Virus record (IMG/VR): IMGVR_UViG_3300020175_000060
Coordinates: 1 to 22,146 of that record
Direction: 5' to 3' (one strand)
Source: a virus
Length of the DNA: 22,146 nucleotides
The notes beneath the pieces are model-generated. The model was not told where the DNA came from and did no database searches. It saw nothing but the letters and a program-made list of their open reading frames with translations. The translations under genes and the position numbers were made by a program. Below are positions 15,820 to 22,146 of the stretch, piece after piece. Positions within the stretch are counted from its first letter, which is position 1, and every line of letters starts with the position of its first letter.

Positions 15820-16878
15820 TTATTCTTCAACAATGAAAGTCAATTCTTTATCAATAAAGTATTCAATTACACCATCTCTATTTGTTTTTATTTCAATATA
15901 ATAGTTTCTATTAATTTCCCAACTATCTAAATTTAATTTAAAGTAATTACCATTTGAATCACAACTAACTTTTGTATAATCACTAAATGGAACTACAACT
16001 TCGTGTGTAATTGCATCTTTTATTTGATAATATGTTGTAGATGGTAAATAATATACATCTGTGTAAGCATATTCGTTGGTGTAAGTTTTAAGAGGATATT
16101 TTTCTCTACCAAAAACTCTAATTGTAGGTTTACTTCCTCGCTTATATATACTTTTTAATCTTTTAAAAGTTACATTAATATCATCAGATGTAAGTTCTGT
16201 TAATGAACCAGTAGAGAATGAAGAATCATCCCAACCAATTCTTAGTTTAGGTTGGTATATTGTATTTGTTTCTTTTGAGAAGAATTTTAATTGTCCATAA
16301 TCAGTTGTATTGTTTTCTAATGATGAATCGTGTTTTAATATAAATCCATTATTTGGTAATGAACCACTAATCCAAGCAGTTAATGGAGTAATAACGTTCA
16401 TATTAATATCACTTGATTCGTAGTTAAATGATTGTGTAGCATAAGAACCGGTATACCACATACCACCTTTACCATTATATGAACCAGAACTATCCAAAGA
16501 TGCAGAACCAGGTAACCAAGATGAACTGGTGTTTCTTTTATTCCAAGTTACACCCTCTGTTGATATTTCGTCAAAACGTGTCCCAATTCCCATATCCCAA
16601 GATTGTGATACTGCATAAGCATATATTGAATAATTTGTAGGTATCTCCATTGATTCACATTCATGAATAATTAATTCAGCAGAACTCATTGTTACATCTC
16701 CACTTACAATAGAAGAAGATAATTCTGTTGTGTTAAAGTGAATAAGTGACCTTGATACATCTTTTAAGTTACCGTAATAAACTTTGGATACTTCAAGTAT
16801 TTCATCGAATCCTGTGTTTTGTTTTGGTTGTTGTAAATAAATTGTTGCATCTTTAGATGCTGTTACGAAATGATACAT
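15820..16878 (-). CDS. DNRLRE-like beta-sandwich structural protein
   Basis: This 352-residue protein starts YHFVTASKDATIYLQQPKQNTGFDEILEVSK, followed by SRSLIHFNTTELSSSI and SSAELIIHECE. That layout (DATIY, then rSLIxFd, then sAxLxL) is characteristic of DNRLRE/disaggregatase-repeat beta-sandwich domains found in surface and extracellular proteins. The domain spans roughly residues 1-210 and includes GVTWNKRNTSSSWLPGSAS and PLTAWISGSLPNNGFILK. About residues 230-352 form a second beta region ending IEIKTNRDGVIEYFIDKELTFIVEE. There is no signal peptide. It overlaps the gp6 stop by TAATG and leads the genes after gp6, where T4 has gp7-gp10. It may be a baseplate periphery or fibre-base protein with a carbohydrate-binding-like fold. 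The domain call is by pattern recognition. Confidence 0.75.
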   Translation of the reverse strand: MYHFVTASKDATIYLQQPKQNTGFDEILEVSKVYYGNLKDVSRSLIHFNTTELSSSIVSGDVTMSSAELIIHECESMEIPTNYSIYAYAVSQSWDMGIGTRFDEISTEGVTWNKRNTSSSWLPGSASLDSSGSYNGKGGMWYTGSYATQSFNYESSDINMNVITPLTAWISGSLPNNGFILKHDSSLENNTTDYGQLKFFSKETNTIYQPKLRIGWDDSSFSTGSLTELTSDDINVTFKRLKSIYKRGSKPTIRVFGREKYPLKTYTNEYAYTDVYYLPSTTYYQIKDAITHEVVVPFSDYTKVSCDSNGNYFKLNLDSWEINRNYYIEIKTNRDGVIEYFIDKELTFIVEE

Positions 16879-18893
16879 TATACAACTCTCCCTCTTATAT
16901 CTTTGTTTGGAAACTTCACTTCAAATACAGAAGGGTCTAAAGATGGATAAACCATTTTACCTTTAGTTGCCTCTTGTATGTTATATGAGTTAGAAGAATA
17001 GTTTCCTAAACACTTGTTAGTAATTTCACATTTTGGTACAGATTGTACTCCTTCAATTCCTGCAATTAATAATTCTATTTCAGAAATGTTTATTGGCATA
17101 TTAAAAGTCCAATTATCAATATCAAAGTAATTTGATAATTCATTTTGAACTCTTGTTAATACTTCTCTTTTATTATATCCACCATAAACTCTTATTTCAA
17201 AATCTACTCCGATATTAATAATAAATCCATTTATAATATTAATACCATCTGTTAATAATCTATATTCAGATAAATATGTTTTTAGGTTTTCTTTTATACC
17301 ACGATTTAAACTACTTAATTGTTTGTCTTGATTATAACCAAGTAAATATAAATTTATAGCAAATGGATTGTTTTTTTCGTTTACAGAGTTCTTTTTATTT
17401 TTAAGAAACTTTTGTAATTTTTCTTTAATATCAATTTCACTATCTGATTCAGTTTCTTTTAATGATAAAACTAAATTAGTAAATTCTTCTAATGAATCAG
17501 GATTAGAAAGAATAGATGATGGTGAGTTATTATCTAATTCTCCATCAGGTGCACAATATGCTTTTGCAACCGCACCGTATTTAGATGGCATTGATAATGC
17601 TCTTACTTGATAATCTTTTCTTGTTACCGCTCTATTTTGAGAACCGAAGTTTGCTAATGCATTTTCTCTAATTTCTTCTATCGTATCTGCACCTTTACCA
17701 CCAGTTGCAGCTTCTTCATTATCAACGGCTACTGAATTTATTGTTGTTCTATATAAACCTCTTTCTTCTGTTGTAAATGAGTTTCTATCTTCATCAAATT
17801 CAATTGTTTCAATTTGTACTAATTCACCAACTCCAACATTTGATTCAATACCACCACCTACTAAATAAGACACTGTAAATTCACCAACTGGTGCCTGGCC
17901 ATATGATTTTGTTTTTAAAAAATTAGAAGGGTCAAATGAATCTCCTAATCTATCAATTGAATTATTTAATCCCAATCCTACGTTTTTGAAATTTGGTATT
18001 AGAGTTTCATCACCTGATGTTGAGTTTCCTCCACCAAAAACAAGAGATGTAGAATTATTTTCATTTACCTTTGTAGTAAATCTACGAGATGTTTTTATTA
18101 CCTTTAATACATTTGAAGCTTGTTCTTTAAATTGTGCTAAATCTTTATCAGTTATATCTGATGTTGGATAATCAACGTAAACCATTTCTTGTGCAAGATA
18201 AGGTACATTGTACCATTTGTTTCCATTAGAATCCCTTACATCGTAAATATCAATTATATTATCATTTCCTAATTCTATCTTAGAAAACTGTTTAGGTGTA
18301 CTACCAAAATCAAATGTTATTTTTTTCAGTTCGGCAGATATTGCCTTTACATATTTTTTTATAAGATATTGAGTAGGTGCTCCTTCATTTGAATTATATA
18401 CACTAATCTCTCTATCTGTTGAATCTGCAAAATCTAAAATTTCAGTACTTCTGAAAATAGTTCCTGTTTCACTTGCTCTTACAGACATTCCTTCTTTTAT
18501 TCTAAGATAATATTTTGAATCTGGTTTAATTTCATCACCTGTTCCTGTTGATGGAACTACTTGGTAAACTGCCAAGTTAGTTATTGCTGGAGAACTTACC
18601 TTTGGTTTATATCCTAAGTATTCTGATAATGCTAATACATTCTTCTTATCTTCTGCATATAACATCATTGATTCTTTCAATGAATCATCTACATAATATG
18701 ATAACACATCACCAACATAAGATGCCATTTCTATGAACATCATACCTGGTGAGGATTCATTAAAATCAGAATAAGTTTGTGGAAAATATGTTTTTGCGTA
18801 ATCAATTAGGTTTTCTCTAAAACTTGAGAAATCCTTATTAAGATATTTTATATCTCTTCCCTTATTACTTTTAAATGATGAATTTAATGCCAT
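16878..18893 (-). CDS. gp6: Baseplate wedge protein gp6 (baseplate J-like)
   Basis: This 671-residue protein, close to the 660 of T4 gp6, forms the inner ring of wedges around the hub. The hallmark N-terminal region is present: YLNKDFSSFRENLIDYAKTY followed by FPQTYSDFNESSPGMMFIEM and ASYVGDVLSYYVDDSLKES (about residues 17-75). The baseplate-J core follows, with ENALANFGSQNRAVTRKDYQ near residue 405. It is followed by APDGEL, then the C-terminal dimer region EVLTRVQNELSNYFDIDNWTF at about 580. In the assembled baseplate it contacts gp25 and gp7-type partners, and gp25 is encoded immediately upstream, 5 bases away. The next gene overlaps by TAATG. This is one of the firmest identifications in the window and fixes it as a contractile tail module. 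Confidence 0.96.
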   Translation of the reverse strand: MALNSSFKSNKGRDIKYLNKDFSSFRENLIDYAKTYFPQTYSDFNESSPGMMFIEMASYVGDVLSYYVDDSLKESMMLYAEDKKNVLALSEYLGYKPKVSSPAITNLAVYQVVPSTGTGDEIKPDSKYYLRIKEGMSVRASETGTIFRSTEILDFADSTDREISVYNSNEGAPTQYLIKKYVKAISAELKKITFDFGSTPKQFSKIELGNDNIIDIYDVRDSNGNKWYNVPYLAQEMVYVDYPTSDITDKDLAQFKEQASNVLKVIKTSRRFTTKVNENNSTSLVFGGGNSTSGDETLIPNFKNVGLGLNNSIDRLGDSFDPSNFLKTKSYGQAPVGEFTVSYLVGGGIESNVGVGELVQIETIEFDEDRNSFTTEERGLYRTTINSVAVDNEEAATGGKGADTIEEIRENALANFGSQNRAVTRKDYQVRALSMPSKYGAVAKAYCAPDGELDNNSPSSILSNPDSLEEFTNLVLSLKETESDSEIDIKEKLQKFLKNKKNSVNEKNNPFAINLYLLGYNQDKQLSSLNRGIKENLKTYLSEYRLLTDGINIINGFIINIGVDFEIRVYGGYNKREVLTRVQNELSNYFDIDNWTFNMPINISEIELLIAGIEGVQSVPKCEITNKCLGNYSSNSYNIQEATKGKMVYPSLDPSVFEVKFPNKDIRGRVV

Positions 18894-18898
18894 TTATT

Positions 18899-19330
18899 TT
18901 ATCCCTCTAATGTAAATGTTACTTCTTGTGATTCAAATTGACTACCGATAGTAAAAGATATACTCATTTCTGCTCTATGTTTATCTTTCATTTCATCAGT
19001 CATCTTAACATCAATAGAATCAATGTTTATATATGGTAACCAAGAATTTACACTATTTGTTATTGTTTGTTCTAACTTAGTTGATAAATCATCAGTAAGT
19101 TGTTCAAATAATAATTCATGTAATCCTGTTCCAAAGTTTGGTTGAAATATTCTTTCTCCCTTTCTTGTCATCAGTAAATTTTTTAAATTACTTTTTGCTT
19201 GTTCAAATGAATTAAATGCCTGAGAAAAATATCCTGTATTACCTCGTTGTACAGGCAAAGTAATACCATACGCAAAGTTATTAAACTCTTTGGTATCCTT
19301 TACTATTTTTTTATCAAGAATATAAGCCAC
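18899..19330 (-). CDS. gp25: Baseplate wedge protein gp25 (GPW/gp25 lysozyme-like fold)
   Basis: This 143-residue protein (T4 gp25 has 132) carries the GPW/gp25 signature KNLLMTRKGERIFQPNFGTG followed by LHELLFEQ, at about residues 50-78. The conserved RP-region is followed by a C-terminal beta strand region (RAEMSISFTIGSQFESQEVTF). The family joins the tail sheath initiator to the wedge through gp6; despite the lysozyme-like name no enzymatic role is expected. The start is GTG 19330, supported by AGGGAG (19342..19337) six bases upstream that overlaps the previous gene's stop. No in-frame ATG is close. It lies 5 bases before gp6, as in many contractile systems. Confidence 0.95.
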   Translation of the reverse strand: MAYILDKKIVKDTKEFNNFAYGITLPVQRGNTGYFSQAFNSFEQAKSNLKNLLMTRKGERIFQPNFGTGLHELLFEQLTDDLSTKLEQTITNSVNSWLPYINIDSIDVKMTDEMKDKHRAEMSISFTIGSQFESQEVTFTLEG

Positions 19331-19340
19331 TATTTACTCC

Positions 19341-19934
19341 CTATCTTTTAAACTTTTTTACAAGTTCTGAATTATCTCTATTTAATATTTTATCAAGACC
19401 AGGTAATCCTGTTCGTACACCAAGTCCTGTTTTATTTGGTTTTGTTGCAACATCACCATATCCCATTTTATGAGCCATCTGAGTTCTTAATCCTCCAACT
19501 CCAGCTCCAGCTCCTTGAGAAGTAAACTCAATAGTTTTATCCATACTCTCTTGGATTGGTTGTTGTTGTGGTAGATTATCTAGTACTGATTTACCACCAC
19601 CTGGTGTTCCACCACCTGCTCTTTGTGCTTTTGTAAATGGCTGTGTTTGGTTTAAAACCTCATTCAATATTGGATTTTTTGAAAGTTGTTTTGTTGGTGC
19701 CTGTCTTTGTTCCTCAAGTGCAAGTTCTGCTTGTTCAAATGGGTCTACCACATCCTCTACAACTACTTGCGGAGAGGGAACGCTGACTACACCTCCCTTC
19801 ACCTCTGCTAATCTTTTATTTACTTCCTCTGCCAATATCTTTGGAAAAGTTTTCGATAAAAAACGTTCTTGTTGTTTGGCAGTTTCTACCTCAACAAGAG
19901 TCTTTATTACTTTTATTAATTGTTTGTTATTCAT
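19341..19934 (-). CDS. Unrecognised Gly/Gln/Pro-rich structural-region protein
   Basis: This is a protein of 197 residues from ATG 19934 (MNNKQLIKVIKTLVEVETAK); a TTG two codons earlier is possible but has no ribosome binding site. The first 50 or so residues are helical and charged. The middle is low-complexity (DNLPQQQPIQES, GAGAGVGGLRTQM) and probably disordered. The end, LDKILNRDNSELVKKFKR, resembles the 'LxRDYSxLVKxF' tails of proteins encoded near gp25 and gp53 in marine T4-like phages. A TATATTTATAT element ends 20 bases before the ATG. It may be a linker or chaperone in baseplate assembly. No catalytic motif is visible. Confidence 0.72.
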   Translation of the reverse strand: MNNKQLIKVIKTLVEVETAKQQERFLSKTFPKILAEEVNKRLAEVKGGVVSVPSPQVVVEDVVDPFEQAELALEEQRQAPTKQLSKNPILNEVLNQTQPFTKAQRAGGGTPGGGKSVLDNLPQQQPIQESMDKTIEFTSQGAGAGVGGLRTQMAHKMGYGDVATKPNKTGLGVRTGLPGLDKILNRDNSELVKKFKR

Positions 19935-19954
19935 TTTCAATTGTGTTTATCTTA

Positions 19955-19965
19955 ATATAAATATA
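19955..19965 (-). promoter_or_regulatory. Candidate late promoter element, copy 4
   Basis: This is TATATTTATAT on the coding strand, ending 20 bases before ATG 19934. It is the only copy inside the baseplate operon and would allow transcription of the 197-residue gene, gp25 and gp6 independently of the hub genes. No strong Shine-Dalgarno sequence lies between. Confidence 0.5.
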
Positions 19966-19977
19966 TGTACTTTAATT

Positions 19978-20574
19978 TTATGGTATTGTCCAACCCTTCC
20001 ATTCTACTATACCTGGCAAAGATACTAAAGCAATACCAGCTGGGTAAAGAGATGTTGTTTGATATATACCCTCTATTGTTGTAAGATGTATTTTTAGTTT
20101 ACTAATTAATCTATCTATAAAAACTTCACTATTATCTACCGGAAATATTTCTCCTATCTTTTTCCATTCACCAGGATTGGTACATATTGATTTTGTTGAT
20201 TCAATATTTTGTACAGCTCCTTTTGGTATTTGAATTGGTGGAATTGGAGTCATTAATTCTGCTGCTGTCCAATAGGCTAATACACCATTACCTATATCAT
20301 CTATAAAATTATGATTACCATCTTGTACACCCAATGCCGTTCTACAAGCTAATTTAATCTGCATTTCCATATCATCTATTTTGGGTTTATCAATTGGTAT
20401 TTCATTTAGTGTTTGTTTACCAGTTGAAACAACTTGATTATATTGTTGTGTAAAGAATTCTGAAAAATCATCATAGGATTCTACTTCATTAGATACATTT
20501 ACAGATTCACCATTAATAATAGTTTGTCTTTGCATATATCTTAACATATTGTTTTTAAACTTATCCCAAGACAT
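19978..20574 (-). CDS. Unrecognised baseplate-region protein
   Basis: This 198-residue protein starts MSWDKFKNNMLRYM from ATG 20574, which has CGGAG upstream overlapping the end of the hub gene. It has an amphipathic helical N-terminus, a Thr/Ala/Gly core (ACRTALGVQDGNHNFID, VLAYWTAAELMTPIPP) and a hydrophobic C-terminus LVSLPGIVEWKGWTIP. The AYWTAAEL...P.PP layout is reminiscent of small structural proteins next to the hub/spike gene in other large phages, but I cannot name a family. No signal peptide, metal site or catalytic motif is visible. By position, between the hub and gp25, a tail-tube or hub-associated role is likely; that is inference. Confidence 0.72.
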   Translation of the reverse strand: MSWDKFKNNMLRYMQRQTIINGESVNVSNEVESYDDFSEFFTQQYNQVVSTGKQTLNEIPIDKPKIDDMEMQIKLACRTALGVQDGNHNFIDDIGNGVLAYWTAAELMTPIPPIQIPKGAVQNIESTKSICTNPGEWKKIGEIFPVDNSEVFIDRLISKLKIHLTTIEGIYQTTSLYPAGIALVSLPGIVEWKGWTIP

Positions 20575-20579
20575 AATAT

Positions 20580-21818
20580 TTACTCCGTATAATTAAGTGT
20601 GGAAAGAAAATCATTTAATTTTGATTTTATAGAATTAAAATCAGAACGATTATTTGGGCCCATTGCAGTTGGTCCAGCTGGAGTTGAGAATATTTGTGCA
20701 TTAATTGTATCGATGAGTTCTTCCATTAATTCAACCAATACTTGTCCTCTTACCAAAGGTTGTTCTGTTTCTTCTGTATTAAGGTATATTTCTCCAGTAC
20801 CCCCTAATATTGTTACATTGTTATCATTTGTAGTAATTAATACATCTCCATTGAAGTCCATATCAGCTCCATCCAATCCATTATCTATTGTAAGTTTACC
20901 ATCTGATATAAAAGAGTAATTTCCCTTTGAGTAAAATAACATTTCAGAATCTTTTGATGATAATATAATTCTACCACTATTGATTAAGGTTTGGTCTGTT
21001 CCCTTTAGTTCGGGTTCTTCTGCATATATTGGTTCTGTTTCTAATGGTGTATCAACCGTACCAGGAGTAAATTCTAATAAATGTTCTCCACTTGATAATA
21101 CAATAATTGAACCATCATCAACAATATCTTCAAAAGTAGGTTCTCCTATTTTTAAATCTTTTAATGATTTATCTCCTTGTCTATTTCTTATAATAATTGT
21201 TGGGGCTAAAACATTATCTACATTATTGTAACCACTAAAACGAATTGATTGACCAAATCTTGATTGAATTAGTTTATCACCCTCATAAAATTGAAGAGGA
21301 TTTATTTTAGTTTGTTCAAAATATTCGTTTTCAATAGAAGATTCTTCCGCTGATGAATTTGGTGTTCCTGTTTCTGATGTTTCTTTATAATCTGAAGTAG
21401 TATTACTATCTTCAGTTTCAGGAAATAAAGTTTTGTTTACATCTTCAATAGCATTTCCTATATTAATTTGTGGACTTGATACTCTCCTATATACTTGTTG
21501 ATTTGATGCAAGGGTTAAAACTTCAACAGTTTCTCCTATTATGGGTAAATCTAAATTTAAATAATCTAATGGAGGAGTAAATGTTAAGTCCTGTATATTA
21601 GATGTTATATCGGTTAGTAATTTTATTTTACAAGAACCAATTATTGATGTATTTCTTGTATCAATTTTATCTTTATTTTCAATATCAAAATCGAAATCAA
21701 ATATAGAATCAGAATCTACATTAGTAACTACATCTAAAACAATTCCAAATTCAGGTTTTTTTAATGCAGTATTAGAACTTTGTCGTGAAAATCTGCTTGA
21801 ACTTCCTAACCTACTCAT
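20580..21818 (-). CDS. gp5-like baseplate hub/central spike protein
   Basis: This 412-residue protein has three parts. An N-terminal OB-like domain (about 20-115) includes the DLPIIGETVEVL strand typical of gp5/VgrG-like OB folds. A Ser/Glu-rich linker (about 135-165) comes next. A region beginning LQFYEGDKLIQSRFGQSIRFSG (about 172-193) is a motif of gp5-type spike proteins in marine T4-like phages. From there short strands suited to a triple-stranded beta-helix follow (SGRIILSSKDSEMLFYSKGN, GDVILITTNDNNVTILGGTG pattern), then a helical C-terminal tail VELMEELIDTINAQ. No lysozyme domain between OB and spike is evident, unlike T4 gp5. It should pierce the outer membrane. The start ATG 21818 overlaps the previous gene by 8 bases. 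Confidence 0.82.
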   Translation of the reverse strand: MSRLGSSSRFSRQSSNTALKKPEFGIVLDVVTNVDSDSIFDFDFDIENKDKIDTRNTSIIGSCKIKLLTDITSNIQDLTFTPPLDYLNLDLPIIGETVEVLTLASNQQVYRRVSSPQINIGNAIEDVNKTLFPETEDSNTTSDYKETSETGTPNSSAEESSIENEYFEQTKINPLQFYEGDKLIQSRFGQSIRFSGYNNVDNVLAPTIIIRNRQGDKSLKDLKIGEPTFEDIVDDGSIIVLSSGEHLLEFTPGTVDTPLETEPIYAEEPELKGTDQTLINSGRIILSSKDSEMLFYSKGNYSFISDGKLTIDNGLDGADMDFNGDVLITTNDNNVTILGGTGEIYLNTEETEQPLVRGQVLVELMEELIDTINAQIFSTPAGPTAMGPNNRSDFNSIKSKLNDFLSTLNYTE

Positions 21819-22146
21819 CTACACCTACCCTTTGTTTGAGTTCCTCTACCTCATTGGTAAGTTCATCAACTTTTATATCCTGTTCATCTGCAACTTGTGT
21901 AATGGTCTCATCGAGTTGTTTTAATAATTGTTCTTTTTCATCATCAGAAAGAAATCCACTATCTCCTTCTGCTTTTTGTGATGCTCCAATAATTCTTTGT
22001 GCAATTGCTGCCATCTTGATTAGTGAATCATCGTTCTTAACTGATGTATCTACTAAATCTTTTATGATTGGCCCAATTACTGCCATATCCCCTGCATGTC
22101 TAATTACTTTTTTCATTTCAGCAATTAGCTCAGAGATTCTTTGTTT
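21811..22146 (-). CDS. Small coiled-coil protein, 5' end beyond window
   Basis: The frame is open from the right edge to the stop at 21811. A start at ATG 22116 would give 101 residues, but the ten codons upstream to the edge (KQRISELIAE) contain no stop and continue the helical pattern of MKKVIRHAGD, so the true start probably lies outside. The visible part has a mixed helical region (AVIGPIIKDLVDTSVKNDDSLIKMAAIAQRII) and a Glu/Lys-rich coiled-coil tail (ISELIAEM, LDETITQVADEQ, ELTNEVEELKQRV). No known family is recognised. It overlaps the spike gene by 8 bases and precedes it in transcription, so it is likely a tail assembly factor or small baseplate part. Confidence 0.7.
   Translation of the reverse strand, partial: KQRISELIAEMKKVIRHAGDMAVIGPIIKDLVDTSVKNDDSLIKMAAIAQRIIGASQKAEGDSGFLSDDEKEQLLKQLDETITQVADEQDIKVDELTNEVEELKQRVGVDE

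Noticed and set aside
15619-15930. Plus-strand 103-residue open frame
   Set aside because: It is antisense to two confident structural genes, has no ribosome site or known domain, and has the composition of a shadow frame.
20599-20919. Plus-strand 106-residue open frame
   Set aside because: It is antisense to the gp5-like spike gene, whose motifs are recognisable; no supporting signal is seen.

Overview
The window is a densely packed, AT-rich piece of a tailed-phage genome. All credible genes lie on the minus strand. The organism is most likely a T4-related, contractile-tailed myovirus. Three proteins support this: a gp6-type baseplate wedge protein (16878..18893), a gp25/GPW lysozyme-fold wedge protein (18899..19330) and a gp5-like hub/spike protein (20580..21818), beside T4-type replication and recombination genes. 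Two features point to a marine Bacteroidetes (flavobacterial) host: tandem GCTDPTSLNYNP...DGSC repeats, which are common in marine flavobacterial secreted proteins, and a TTG-N20-TAnnTTTG promoter before the primase gene. Clear Shine-Dalgarno sequences before several structural genes fit that host less well, so the assignment is an inference.

Read in the direction of transcription (right to left), the window opens inside a small coiled-coil protein cut by the right edge. A baseplate/tail module follows: the gp5-like hub/spike, two unrecognised small structural proteins, gp25, gp6, a DNRLRE-like beta-sandwich protein, a coiled-coil protein, a protein with GCTDP repeats, and a 1741-residue mosaic protein that joins a tail-protein-I-like segment to a LamG domain. 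These genes touch or overlap, several by TAATG, so they are probably translationally coupled. Next comes a putative fibre/appendage module: a 209-residue protein and two larger proteins that share a C-terminal domain, with a strong terminator between the two. A 60-residue protein, a sulfotransferase and a GIY-YIG nuclease lead into the replication/recombination block. That block holds a zinc-ribbon/Toprim primase, an SGNH hydrolase and a nuclease/ATPase gene cut by the left edge.

Three things stand out. First, the leftmost gene is an uninterrupted in-frame fusion of an Mre11/SbcD/gp47 nuclease to the start of a Rad50/SbcC/gp46 ATPase. Second, an identical 11-base element, TATATTTATAT on the coding strand, occurs in four intergenic gaps 17-28 bases before start codons. 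It is a candidate phage late promoter and resembles an inverted T4 late box. Third, the appendage and baseplate proteins carry carbohydrate-binding-like and host-like modules (LamG, DNRLRE-like, GCTDP) and lie near genes for a sulfotransferase and an SGNH hydrolase. This suggests interaction with, or modification of, surface glycans. I saw no tRNA, CRISPR array, insertion sequence or integrase, and no gene-free stretch longer than about 80 bases.
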